A stretch of 64,000 nt of DNA from Bradysia coprophila (taxonomy: Eukaryota; Arthropoda; Insecta; Diptera; Sciaridae): positions 1,314,133 to 1,378,132 of the forward strand of contig NW_023503456.1 in the NCBI RefSeq assembly GCF_014529535.1, given 5' to 3'. How positions within the stretch are numbered: position 1 is the first letter of the stretch; every line of letters starts with the position of its first letter. The notes beneath the pieces were generated by a model. The model did no database searches. It had not been told where the DNA came from and was given only the letters and a program-made list of their open reading frames with translations. Positions 35,567 to 51,410 of the stretch are shown here, one piece after another. The position numbers and the translations under genes are program-made.

Positions 35567-35953
35567 CGTACATTCGAAGCAGCAAAGACAGCTGGACTTT
35601 TATTCGCTTGACTGTAATAAGTCATGACGACGAGGGTAACACGATCAATATTTATAGATAATTTGCTATTTGTTAAAACGATAATTGGAGTAATTCTCAA
35701 TCGATTTTCAAAAGCTTTTTCTAATTCGAAGAAGAATTGAAAAATCAAATTCGACAATGGGTGGTATCCGCTATACCATCTGGAAGAAGTTCTCAATCAG
35801 TCGAAAAACCCTGAAGGGTGAAAATGTGACGCAAATCCTTGTTTCTATTAACAAAATATCTGATTTCGCTTAGGGTGACGCATTCTGTGCCTGTACGCAG
35901 AAGTTTTATCAGAAAAAAATTGACCCAAAAATTAAAAAAAAAATGCGTCACAA

Positions 35954-36230
35954 GTGGCAGATCATTCTGCTTTCTTTCCGTTCAAATTCCATTCTTTGAA
36001 TACATATTTTTACTCGATTCCATGTGGAACCTGCGACCAAGTATATTTAGGTGAAAGTATGAGATTCGAAGAGAGAAAAGACGGCCACGAGGGCAACGTA
36101 AGAAGACGAGAATATAAAAAATCAGCCATTGCAAGACATGTCATAAGAAATAAGCAACACAAGATCAATTGGAACGAAGGAAAAATAATAATCAAAGAAA
36201 AAAAAATCAACTTAAGAAAGGTCAAAGAAG
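35954..36230 (+). pseudogene. Penelope-like element GIY-YIG endonuclease remnant
   Basis: The frame shows YSIPCGTCDQVYLGES (the GIY-YIG region as Penelope-like elements have it: IPC...C...VYLGET), then ERKDGHEGNVRRREYKKSAIARHV and a HKINWNEGKII tail, all in the expected order and spacing. The upstream reverse transcriptase is absent, and the frame runs at 36225 into a piece of the 1-727 repeat family, so this is a truncated remnant. Confidence 0.75.
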
Positions 36231-36490
36231 GTCGATCCAAAATCACTCATCTTCGAACTTAGCCTGTCTTTTGACATTACCAAACGGGAAAAAAAAAAGA
36301 ATTTTCAAAATCGGATGCGTTTTACTCAAGTTATCGTGCAGACAGACGGACAGACGGACATTTTTTTTTCACTGATTTGGCATCTCTAGACAACCACAAT
36401 AGGTTTCCCCTTACTCAGGGAGTCCAATTCGACGTGTTACAAACGTATGCGTAAACCTATAAGACCCCAGTACTTCGTACGGGTCTAAAA
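36225..36490 (+). repeat. Dispersed repeat copy C (partial relative of 1-727)
   Basis: Matches the last 270 bp of copy A (GGTCGATCCAAAATC, CTCATCTTCGAACTTAGCCT, CAGACGGACAGACGGAC) and ends in the CAGTACTTCGTACGGG hairpin and TCTAAAAAA. It is more diverged than copies A and B. Confidence 0.7.
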
Positions 36491-36600
36491 AACGAAAATT
36501 TAGTTCTTTAAATTCTCTCTAAACCTTCTGAAGCTTTGGTATGGTCCTACCATGTATCGCATTGTTTGTGTGCTTTTGAGAGCTTTCGAAAGCTTTGAGC

Positions 36601-38001
36601 TAGAGGTGGGCGCCGGCGCCCAAAGACCTAAAAAAGACGTCGCCGCCGCCGAAACATTAAAATCGGCTAGCCGATCGCGCCGCCGCCGAAAACATTAAAA
36701 ACACTACGCCGCCGCCGCCGACTAGTTTTCTTTATCACTTTTCGGCGCAATATTACGATTTTATTTAATAATCAAAACACAACCTAATATTTGTGAAATA
36801 TTTATCTAAAAATTGTCAGAATTTTCAAAAATGTATTTAAGAGTTTTCAACGTTTTTGAATTTTTTACTTTTCATGTTTCTCGTCATCGATAGTTTTTGT
36901 GTTTTTCTCTGGAAATCTACAACACACAGTAGTCTCCAGGGCGACATGTGGTTTTTCTTCAGAAAATAGTTAAAAAGTGATCAAATTTGCCGAAAACAGT
37001 TGGCATTCTATTTGAAGCACACACTTTCGCTTTCTACTAAGAAAAGGTAAAGTACACTTTAGCGCTTGTGAGCAACGTGCGAGAGACTTAGAAATCTTGG
37101 AAGAGCCCGAAATCGATTATAATTTATTGATTACTTTATTGAGACAAAGCTACGATGAGTTATCCAAATAAAGGAAGGAAGGTGATGAAAAATTTAGATT
37201 TGTTTGGACAGCCTTTTAGGAAAAATAAAATACCGGAGTTATTTCCCGTTAGCGTCATCGGTTAAGGAAACGAACTGAACGATTGCTAAAAACGAGAGTG
37301 ACTAATCCTCTAAAATTGTTTACCTTCGCTTGATTCAAATAGTACATTTCATGCTTCGGGGCCGGAAATTAGGGTAAATTTTCAAATTTTCTCGGGTTTT
37401 TGGCCCTCTGCCTGAAAACTTACACGTGATTTTAGGTAATTTCGACAAAAATAATTCTCTGCGAATTTTAGATTCACTACTTTGGCTCTCTGTAATTCAT
37501 TCGCCAATTTCACCAGCAACTATTCATTCCCATCTAAAAAAGTGAAAAGCCGAGGTACCCTAATTTGTAGGAAAATCGGAAAATACAATTTTCAATATTT
37601 TTTTCGAAATAGTTGGAAATCGTCAGAAAAGTAAAATGACCAAGAAAAGTAAGTAACTTTCGCTCCTTTTAGAAACAGTTTCTCACTGGAGTCACATACC
37701 GCCCTGAGTCTCAGACTTCTTTACTAAGAGTCCTCCCCCATAACAATATTTTCCTATACGGAGTATGTGATAAAAGGCTTGGAAACGATTACTCTCCTAA
37801 TGGTTGGAGCTTATCACTAGGTTGACATCTATTACTTGGTTCGCCACCTCCTACTAATTTAAGACAGGTTTAACGATAAATATTGTAACGTACGCCGCCG
37901 CCGAATTTTGAAAAATCGGCTCAGCCGATACCAGCCGCCGCCGATACTTTTAAAGAAATGTACAGCCGCCGCCGAAAAATATAGACCGGCGCCCACCTCT
38001 A
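36601..38001. mobile_element. Non-autonomous hAT-family element with CGG subterminal repeats
   Basis: Perfect 8 bp target duplication CTTTGAGC (36593-36600 and 38002-38009). The perfect TIR is TAGAGGTGGGCGCCGG with its mirror at 37986-38001. CGCCGCCGCCG-type subterminal arrays lie at 36639-36722 and 37891-37988. The 1.1 kb interior has no transposase reading frame and no match to the 16501 coding region that I can see. It shares the TAGAGGTG start and the GC-rich subterminal architecture with the autonomous copy. Confidence 0.88.
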
Positions 38002-38009
38002 CTTTGAGC

Positions 38010-38312
38010 TTCTTTTGGACTCTATGGGAAAATTGAGGTTATGCTCTCAGAATACGTCAACAAGCTGACACAACCATATTTAGCGAACAGATTTTTTGGA
38101 TATTTGCTTATAGAGGACCAGGATCTACGTCACGTGTAGGAAAGGGAGATGAAAAGTTCGATTTTTTTTATAAGTTCAAATTTGCGTCGTTTATTTCAAC
38201 TTCAATCCATCGAGCAGCTTTGATTAGGAGCTCTCGAAAATCTCCGTTACATCAATTTTCATCCGTCAAACAGGCCAACAGCTCTTTAAACATTCGCGCA
38301 GTATGTTCGATC
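38010..38312 (-). other. Presumed 3' UTR / downstream region of the ABCC gene
   Basis: Non-coding, between the stop codon at 38313 and the hAT-family element. No strong AATAAA is visible on the minus strand within 150 nt; an ATAAAT-type variant may be used. Confidence 0.4.
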
Positions 38313-43491
<5,179 letters not shown>

Positions 43492-43764
43492 CTGAAATTG
43501 AGATAGATTCAATCATACGTGTCTCAGATATATTCTGTTTGTATCTGTCGGTTGCCCGAATGACATGCCACTGGATTCAGATATAAGATTTAGAAGTTAT
43601 GCAGTTGGATCAGTCCGGGACAACAACTCATCTGATTTTTCGTCGGTTTGTAGTAGAGCCTATAATCGTGAAAATGTATTCGTGACTGTACTGACTCTAG
43701 TTCTGAATAGCGGTTGGCTGTCAGAAGATTCACGAGAATTCACGCCGTGACTGAGTCTCAGAAT

Positions 43765-44025
43765 TGAAGTTGGGTCTGGACAATCAAACTGCAGAAATAA
43801 GACGTAGGATTGGTCTTGCATGGGCGGAAAACTCAGACTAATTTTCAAAAGCAAAGTGAACATTAGTCTGAAACGTAAAGTGTTCGATACGTGTGTCCTT
43901 CCCGTGCTCACATATGGAGCGAGAACGTTAACGTTAACGAAAGCTTCCGAAAATTAATTGAGAGTGGCACAAAGAACGGAGTATGCTTGGAATTACGCTG
44001 AGAGATAGAATGACAAATCAATGCC
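43765..44025 (+). mobile_element. RTE-like fragment, heavily decayed
   Basis: Matches the RTE C-terminal region from GLDNQTAEIRRRIGLAWA through LPVLTYGA to the ERSMLGITLRDRMTNQ region, with a deletion of several codons (AAFG region) and frameshifts. Divergence is higher than in the 7264, 31518 and 47433 copies. Confidence 0.75.
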
Positions 44026-44818
44026 AAAAATCGTACACTCTTCACGTCATGGAGCACTGTATCGAGTACCACTGTCGCCATGGCCTGAGAGAAATGGTAT
44101 TTTGAACTGCATATTAATGCAAAACGTCGAAGGACGTATCATGTCCGAAGCGATAGCGGAGGACTTGACGCAGTCTAACCCCCAAAAAAAGAACGCAAAA
44201 TTTTTATTGAGACGCGGCAACTATGTATAGCCGAACATTTCTGCCCTCTGGACTTTACCACCACAAAACATATTCTATTATATTCTCGCTTCAAATACGA
44301 GCAAAATGAGCTATCACTCGACTATGTAGGTTTAAAATTGCCGGAGATAAATCGTTTTGAAATTGGTCACTTTTCATACAAAATACACCAAATTGACTTT
44401 TTCCAAACAATCAAAATCTTTCAACTTACTCTGTATGTTTCTGTCTACCTATCGACGGTCGATCTCGGAAACTAGTCAGCCAATCTCCATGAAATTTTGC
44501 AGGAACCTCAGGGTGGGCATAAAAATGAAATTGTGATACGCCATTACCCCAGGAAAAACCAGAATTTTGTTTTATTGGCCTCGAAGTGGTTTCTGAGTGT
44601 GGTCTTCGAGGGTTGGGAACGAGTTTTCGGCTGTAGCTCAGCTGTATTGAAACTTCTGAGGCGTGAGACCCATCAAATGAAAGGTATTCGCCACACGAAT
44701 CGAACAAAAAAATAATTAGAAAAATTGGCGCAGATCCGGTTGAGCTAGAGTGGTCAGAGTGACCAAATTTTGAGCTACTCGAGCGTAGGATGAAAGGACT
44801 AATATTTTTGCGATTATG

Positions 44819-45100
44819 AGAGATAGAGAGTTACTTTCTTCGGCAAAGTCTCAGAGTTTTACGAGTAGAACAGAGGGGCATATGTGAAAAATGTCGAAAG
44901 TTAGAAATGGGTGGGTCAATTAGGGTTTTAGAGTTATTTTGTGAATGGTGGCAGATAGAGAGTTACTTTCTTCGGCAAAATCTCAGAGTCTTACGAGTAG
45001 AACAGAGGGGCATATGTGAAAAAAGTCGAAAGTCAATTGGGGTTTTGGAGATATTTCTTGAATAATGGCAGATAGAGAATTACTTTCTTCGTCAAATTTT
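44819..45100. repeat. Tandem repeat of about 117-132 bp
   Basis: The block AGATAGAGAGTTACTTTCTT followed by CGGCAAAGTCTCAGAG and GGGGCATATGTGAAAAA occurs at 44821, 44953 and (partial) 45070. The third unit dissolves into the 18 bp satellite. A diverged version of the same block follows the 31 bp satellite at 62905-62975. Confidence 0.75.
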
Positions 45101-46070
45101 CGATTTTCTACAAATTTTCTATTTTCGTCAAACTTTCTATTTTCGTCAAATTTTCGAATTTTTGTCAAATTTTCGATTTTCTACAAATTTTCTATTTTCT
45201 ACAAATTTTCTATTTTCGTCAAACTTTCTATTTTCGTGAAATTTTCGAATTTTTGTCAAATTTTCAATTTTCGTCAATTTTTTGAATTTCTTCAAATTTT
45301 CGATTTTCGTCAAATTTTCTATTTTCGTAAAATTTTCGAATTTTTGTCAAATTTTCGATTTGCATCAAATTTTCGATTTGCATCAAATTTTCGAATTTCG
45401 TCAAATTTTCTATTTTCGTTAAATTTTCGAATTTCGTCAAATTTTCGAATTTCGTCAAATTTTCGAATTTCGTCAAATTTTCGAATTTCGTCAAATTTTC
45501 TATTTTCATCAAATTTTCTATTTTCGTCAAATTTTCGAATTTTTGTCAAATTTTCAATTTTCGTCAATTTTTCGAATTTCTTCAAATTTTCGATTTTCGT
45601 CAAATTTCCTATTTTCGTAAAATTTTCGAATTTTTGTCAAATTTTCGATTTGCATTAAATTTTCGATTTGCATCAAATTTTCGAATTTCGTCAAATTTTC
45701 TATTTTCGTCAAATTTTCTATTTTCGTCAAATTTTCGAATTTCGTCAAATTTTCGAATTTCGTCAAATTTTCGAATTTCGTCAAATTTTCGAATTTCGTC
45801 AAATTTTCGAATTTCGTCAAATTTTCTATTTTCATCAAATTTTCTATTTTCGTCAAATTTTCGAATTTTTGTCAAATTTTCGATTTGCATCAAATTTTTG
45901 ATTTTCGTTAAATTTTCGAATTTCGTCAAATTTTCTATTTTCGTCGAATTTTCTATTTTCGTCGAATTTTCTATTTTCGTCAAATTTTCTATTTTCGTCA
46001 AATTTTCGAATTTTTGTCAAATTTTCGATTTTCGTCAAATTTTCGATTTTCGTCAAATTTTCGATTTTCA
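45085..46070. repeat. 18 bp satellite (CGTCAAATTTTCGAATTT units)
   Basis: About 55 units of TTCGTCAAATTTTC(G/T)A(A/T)TT, period 18. Because the period is a multiple of three and lacks stops, all of the long open frames here on both strands (FRISSN- and KFDEIR-type six-residue repeats) are artefacts. A higher-order period near 290 bp is visible: the blocks beginning CAATTTTCGTCAATTTTT recur at about 45264 and 45554. Confidence 0.9.
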
Positions 46071-46261
46071 TGATGAGAAAAACTAAGCCAGCTTGTTTGA
46101 ACTTAAATTGGGTGTAAAATTTAATTTTTGCGTAACGAAGCTGAAAGCGTCAACTTTAGCGATATTATTCATTTTAGAAATTGTACTTCCAAGACTGCGT
46201 CACACTCTCGAAGAGATTTTTGTTGGGATTTAATTTTCTCACAGATCGAACAGTGGTCGAA

Positions 46262-46582
46262 ATGTCTTACAAATCAGTGGATCCGACAGCAAACAAAAGT
46301 CGTTGATGTCATGGAAAGAATCTTCTTCTTCTTCTTGGATGGAAAGAATAGCATCTTTAAAGGTGAGCTGGGCGGGACATATTGCAAGAAGGACGGACAA
46401 ACTCTAGACCAAAAAGATCACCTAAATCACGACCACCAGAGAGATGGAATAATGGCATAAAGAGAATTGCGGCCACAAATTGGCAAAAAATAGACAACGG
46501 ATCGTTCGGAATGGAAGAGAATTGCGGAGGCCTACATCCAGAAGAGAATAGACACAGGCTGAAAAACAAGAAGAAGAAGTAG
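46262..46582 (+). mobile_element. RTE-like fragment, diverged
   Basis: Carries the TNQWIRQQTKVVDVMERI, WAGHIARR-like and PPERWNNGIKRIAATNWQ segments, interrupted by a CTTCTTCTTCTTGG insertion at 46323 and ending in a GAA-rich tail (46563-46580). A distinct, older subfamily of the same RTE. Confidence 0.75.
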
Positions 46583-46828
46583 AAGATAGACCTTCGCACC
46601 ACCAACTACATCAAAAAAAGGACGGAGATTTGTACATATAGACCGACCGACATACAAAACTCAAAGTCCAATTCGTGGTCGTTATTGCGGTCGTACATTT
46701 TTCGAAAAGCATTCTGATGAAAAGTTATCATCAAAAATGAAATACGAGATACGCAAATGTAGGCTACAATGTTAGCTAAGCATTGATGCCTCTTAAACGC
46801 CTTTATACCATTACCACTACACGACGCG

Positions 46829-46892
46829 CGTGCGTGTAGCAGCTTCAACCATTTAGAAAACTGTCTATACGGTTGAAGCTGCTACACGCACG
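46829..46892. repeat. Perfect 22 bp inverted repeat (hairpin)
   Basis: CGTGCGTGTAGCAGCTTCAA at 46829 and its reverse complement at 46871-46892, separated by 20 bases. Confidence 0.85.
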
Positions 46893-47018
46893 CTCGTATG
46901 TGTGAAAAACAGCTGAAGGAAATTCACTGACTCTGACTGTAACCAACAAACACTCCGAATTAGTCTTTGAACCTATTTCGAATTAGGTGTCCTTTGCGTC
47001 TTTGAGTAAATCTTCGGT

Positions 47019-47156
47019 CAGGGGCGCCGACTTCTAAGGACAAGCGAGGCTCGGGCACCACTACATCTTTCCAGTTTTACTTGAAAGAGCTCCACTACTC
47101 CCAGATTCGCTTGTTGTATGAGCACCACTACTCCCAAACACAAGTCGACGTCCCTG
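47019..47156. mobile_element. hAT-type MITE, copy 2 (relative of 11607-11759)
   Basis: Ends CAGGGGCGCCGACTT and AAGTCGACGTCCCTG. Perfect 8 bp target duplication TCTTCGGT at 47011-47018 and 47157-47164. One GAGCACCACTACT unit fewer than copy 1. Confidence 0.9.
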
Positions 47157-47432
47157 TCTTCGGTAGTAAATGCTCCACTGTTACGCATTTTCTGTGGGCT
47201 TGTTTGTGGTCTACTGGCTTCTGTTATTTCATATCTTTGCAGCGAGGCTCTAAAGCTAACACTGCTGGCACACAGGAAGCAAACTTTCGCTGTCCATCGA
47301 AAATGTCACTTTTTTCAGGTTATAAAACACGGAAACCCCAGCGGATCAGAGAAAATACATATCCCGATTTTCAGGTGAATTCGTTTTTGTCATGTGACCA
47401 TTATGGTCATTATCATATTTTCTTGTGTCTAA

Positions 47433-48430
47433 TGTTGTTTCGATATTGGACGCATTAGACGAATGTCGAGTAGACTCAAGGTACTCCAACACAATTCGAT
47501 ATGTGTACAAAAATGCCACTTCATGTATAAAACTTCATAAGAGCACGGAGAAATTCAGAATCGGCCGAGGTGTAAGGCAGGGTGACACCATTTCACCGAA
47601 ATTATTCACGGCGATTCTGCAGAGTGTTTTTAGGAAGTTAAACTGGAGTAAAATGGGAATAAAGATAAATGGAGAGTACCTGAGCAATCTCCGCCTCGCT
47701 GATGACATTGTACCGATAGCAGCGAATCTAGGTCAGGCTCAGCTTATGCTACAACAGCTAAGTGAAGAGGCAAGCAAAGTTGGCCTCAAGATGAACTTAT
47801 CGAAAACAAAAGTCATGACCAACATCGGGGACGATAGAGAAATCAAAATTGGTGACACTGTCATTGAACGCGTCGACAGCTACGTATATCTAGGACATAA
47901 ACTGAAGTTAGGTCTGGACAACCGGACTGCAGAAATAAGACGTAGGATTGGTCTTGCATGGGCAGCGTTCGGAAAACTCAGACTAATTTGAAACGCAAAG
48001 TTTTCGACACTTGTGTCCTTCCAGTGCTCACTTATGGAGCGGAAACGTTAACTTTACCGAAAGCATCCGAAGATAAATTGAGAGTGACACAAAGAGCCAT
48101 GGAACGGATATGCTTGGAATAACACTCAGAGACAGAACGACGAATCAATGGATTCGACAACAAACCAGGGTCGTTGATGTCATGGAAAGAATAGCATCTC
48201 TGAGATGGAGCTGGGCGGGACATATATAGCAAGAAGGACAGACGAACGTTGGACCAAAAGGATCATGAACGGGCGACCATATAAAAGACGAGCTATAGGT
48301 AGACCACCAGAGAGATGGACAAACGGAATTAAGAATATTGCAGGTACAAACTGGCACTGGTACGAAATGGAAAGAAGTTGGAGAGGCCTACATCCAGCAG
48401 TGGATAGAAACAGGCTGAAAAAGAAGAAGA
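47433..48430 (+). pseudogene. RTE-like reverse transcriptase copy, broken
   Basis: Begins inside RT (YKNATSCIKLH, VRQGDTISPKLF) and has the catalytic box as RLADDIV, with Leu in place of Phe. The frame is open to a stop at 47991, where a short deletion after FGKLRL shifts it. The C-terminal domain continues in other frames (GRPPERWTNGIKNIAGTNW near 48310) and the tail is GAAAAAGAAGAAGAA. Several small indels make it inactive. Confidence 0.87.
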
Positions 48431-48438
48431 ATGTTGTT

Positions 48439-48616
48439 GAGAAATGATAAATTGGTACGCTTGTGGCGAGATAGAAGGACCATGTGAATGACAGATGGCA
48501 CCTATGAGAGAGAATGGAACCAATTTTGTATGTTCGCACGAACTCTCTCCTAGTTGCCAGCTGTCATTCACATAATACTTCTTTCTCGATACAGGCGTAC
48601 CAATTTATCATTTCTC
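48439..48616. mobile_element. 178 bp foldback MITE
   Basis: 22 bp perfect inverted ends starting GAGAAATGATAAATTGGTAC. Inner matches ATGTGAATGACAG / CTGTCATTCACAT extend the stem. It begins directly after the GAA tail of the RTE copy. Confidence 0.8.
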
Positions 48617-49695
48617 TGACTACAGCTTGACGCAAACAATTTCATGTGTGCAACATAACGAAACTAAATTCATCTGAATGCGTTTATGCATTACCTTCAG
48701 CTATTTGAAGGTAATTTTCGGAACTACAATCATAACGGATCAACGGGTCAACAAAATGTGAATGTGCCTATGCAACGCATTTGCACTGCACTTGTCAATG
48801 ACTTGCAATGTATGAACGTGTTTTTAATAAGTGTAAGTCGAATGGACTGACCGATTGTGGTATCTGGGTAATTTAAAGCATTTCGAATCCGAAATGTTTG
48901 AACGAGTCTATCACGATGACATCGGGAACCAAATTTTGGTCGAACCATCGCAGGGAGACGAGTTTTCAACTAACGATTGTTACTTTGTGAACGTACTCTA
49001 ACAGAGGAAATTAAAATTCCATTTTTATTGGGTTTATTGTGAAAATATTGTCTCGTTAGTGCGCTGCGCATACATATCTGATGTTTTGGAATGTCTTCTG
49101 CTACATTGTGTGTGATAACATATCATCGTCTTAAATCAACAAACCGTCACGTAAAGTGTGTTTACACCTAGTTTGCATGACGGAATGTAAAACCTTCGCA
49201 AAGACAAAGCGTGTTATATGCCAGTGTGTGTGTGTGTGTGCCAGTGTATAAAGTTAATGTCTTCTATATTGTTTGTAGTGCTAATATTTCGGTGAATAAC
49301 TGGCTTCAACAAATTTTTGTCAATTTCCGTGGTACACTGTACACACTGTACTTGTATGATACCGGCTGTATAGTACAGGTTCTTCTGTCGAAATTAAAAC
49401 CGTTTCGCCCGCTGTGGAACTTATCGAAAATTTGACAATGGAACAGGGACCAAAGTTGTGGAACCAATTTTTTTTAAATTGTCGCGAACCGGTAATACCG
49501 GTAAAGTACCCGGTTTAGTGGACAACTAAAAACTCGAATATCTCCGTTCCAATGCAAAATTTTCTTATAGGATCTGTTTTGCTCGAAAGCCTGATTCATT
49601 GTCGACATTTTATGGAAGAACGTTTGACTGACATGGGAATCCCAAAGAGCTAGGCCATTTTTCCAGTCCCAAAACAAAGCTCTTCCATAATATGT

Positions 49696-49771
49696 CGGTG
49701 TCCAGGTAGCTCAATGGGTCGAGCGTTGTACTTATAGCCTGTGGTTCTCTGGTTCGACTCCCCGTACAGAC
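49696..49771 (+). other. tRNA-like sequence (Ile-UAU-like), probably pseudogene or SINE head
   Basis: A-box-like TAGCTCAATGGG and B-box GGTTCGACTCC are correctly spaced. The D stem GCTC/GAGC is perfect and the anticodon loop region GTACTTATAGC resembles tRNA-Ile(UAU). The anticodon and T stems are mismatched and the acceptor stem is poor, so it is unlikely to be a working tRNA. Confidence 0.5.
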
Positions 49772-49840
49772 ATTGACCATACGGGTTTTCCTAATCATGA
49801 GGTTGATCAGTCACTGCTCATTGAGCTCTATTTTCCGTAA

Positions 49841-50003
49841 GGGGTCATTCATAAATGACGTCCACTACTTTTGGTCAGTTTTAGACCCCCCCTCCCCCCT
49901 CGTCACGCAAAAGTGGTCAAATTTGACCCAATTTTGTATGGAGTGTCCGAAAACGTAGACCCCCCTCCCCCCTCAGTACCGGACGTCATTTATGAATGAC
50001 CCC
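49841..50003. mobile_element. PIF/Harbinger-like MITE with TAA target duplication
   Basis: Perfect inverted ends GGGGTCATTCATAAATGACG and mirror, C-rich inner tracts (CCCCCCTCCCCCCT), flanked by TAA on both sides. The 3 bp TWA duplication is the mark of PIF/Harbinger elements. Confidence 0.8.
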
Positions 50004-50340
50004 TAAGGTCAATAAACAAAAAAATGTCGGCAATGAATCAGGCTTTCGAACGAAAAATTTCTCATTTTAACGGAGATATTCATGTTTTACACCAAACCGG
50101 TTATTTTACCGGTATTACCGGTTCGCGATATAAATAAAGTTGCACAACATTGACCCCTTCTATTATATGCCATTGTCAAATTATCGACAAGTTCTTCAGC
50201 GCACGGATTGTAATAAGAACCCGGACTGGCAGCTCTACAAATTTTTGGGTTAAAAATAAAGACTTATCCGAACTAGACTACACGGTGTTATTTTGAAGAC
50301 GAGATAGTCACTTTACACTTATTGACTGTGCTTCACTTAC

Positions 50341-50376
50341 CCATAACGCATCGGGGCAACTATTGGCAATGATCAT
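50341..50376 (-). CDS. MRP: First coding exon of the ABCC gene (12 codons)
   Basis: ATG at 50376-50374 encodes MIIANSCPDALW and ends in TGG|GTAAGT, phase 0. The next exon (43491) starts in phase 0 with NTTLTWAEYNPDFTECF. Human MRP1 has the same order: a short N-terminus with a Cys, then ...[21 protein letters not shown]. The 6.85 kb intron 43492-50340 would be the largest in the gene. No better start exon was seen closer to exon 2. An upstream in-frame ATG is not needed. Confidence 0.68.
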
Positions 50377-51256
50377 ATGGTTTGTAAATGCGTGAAAGAA
50401 AACACGTAAACACAAACAACAAGCTGCTGAAAGTAAATCAAACGAAAAATGTTTTTTATTTTTCCTTTTATCCGTGCCGTAGCTTCGTATTCGAAACACT
50501 ACTGGCAACCATTCGCACTTCTATCTGTGAATTAATTCAATGCGAGTATAGATAAAGTTTCACATTGAACACACAAAAAAAACTACTACGAAAAACGACT
50601 CGTATAATTCCAATTAAGTGTAAACTTCACCATGGAATGTTATCCTAATCTAATTGTTTTCACTATTTGAACTTGATTTACACCGGGCTGTGTCGCTCGA
50701 ATACATTTATAGTTGAATTGAACGTTTTTAAATTATAATTGGGACTACACCAGAAACGTTTTCGTGAATGTTGATAATTGTGTTGTACAAATCATGTTCG
50801 GTTGCGATTTATTTTTAAACTGTTCGGCGTTTCAGCAGATTTTTTATTTTATTTTTCATTTTGTGTGTAATCAGTCACGTTTCGAATCATCGATTTCATT
50901 GGAAGAATATTTTCATCTTTTCAATGTCTGAGGTGTCGAGTATGAGACACAAAATGTAAATATTAGGAAAATGAGTTTGACGCAAATGCTGTGAGTGTTT
51001 AACGTTCTAGCATTAAGTGTCTTCTTATAGTAGATTACATTGCATGGTGCGTAAGTACTTCATTACATGTGTCACAAGTGTGATCCTAAGGAAGCTTCGG
51101 TGACTGTTTTTTCGACAAGTGTAGCATTTGAATATCAGTTAAAACAGTTACAATAGCTTGCTTCCACAAAAACACACGAGCGAGGTTGCGGGTTTCACAA
51201 AGTTTTTTCCGAAGCCATTTTGTAACGTCTGGAGTAATGTACTACTTAAACATACG
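50377..51256 (-). other. Presumed 5' region of the ABCC gene
   Basis: Non-coding AT-rich sequence upstream of the proposed first exon. No TATA box or initiator stands out, and no other gene is seen. Confidence 0.35.
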
Positions 51257-51264
51257 AGATCCGG

Positions 51265-51410
51265 CAGTGCCGCCTTTTACATATGGGCCAAATGGGCAAA
51301 TGCCCGTGGCGCCCGAAGTGGAGCAGAAGAAAATGGCGCCCGAGACTTTACTAAATAGTCGCCTATTTTTTCAATTGCCCGATGGCGCCCAAAAGCTAAA
51401 AGCGGCACTG
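51265..51410. mobile_element. 146 bp hAT-type MITE
   Basis: Ends CAGTGCCGCCTTTT and AAAAGCGGCACTG, perfect 8 bp target duplication AGATCCGG (51257-51264, 51411-51418). The inside is GGCGCCC-rich. Confidence 0.9.

Larger units (their letters stand above)
49445..50160. mobile_element. Foldback element with GAACCGGTAATACCGGT arms
   Basis: Left arm 49445-49615 and right arm 50015-50160 are imperfect reverse complements (TCGCGAACCGGTAATACCGG / CCGGTATTACCGGTTCGCGA; TGAATCAGGCTTTCGA on both sides). The inside holds the tRNA-like block (49696-49771) and a nested PIF/Harbinger-like MITE (49841-50003). A partial third arm copy is at 3405-3480. Confidence 0.8.
43492..50340 (-). other. Intron 1 of the ABCC gene (repeat-filled)
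   Basis: Contains RTE fragments (43765, 46262, 47433), about 125 bp tandem repeats (44819-45100), the 18 bp satellite (45085-46070), two hairpin/MITE units (46829, 47019), foldback elements (48439, 49445) and a tRNA-like block (49696). Contingent on the exon 1 assignment. Confidence 0.6.

Noticed and set aside
35542..35796. 84-codon minus-strand open frame downstream of the peptide gene
   Set aside because: Looked mildly protein-like, but no start or acceptor, no family match I can name, and it overlaps the 3' end of the plus-strand gene.
45065..46086. Long open frames on both strands (up to about 197 codons) with six-residue repeats
   Set aside because: Direct translation of a stop-free 18 bp satellite in several frames; no start context, no non-repeat coding sequence.
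49696..49771. Functional tRNA-Ile gene
   Set aside because: Anticodon, T and acceptor stems are mismatched; kept only as a tRNA-like remnant.
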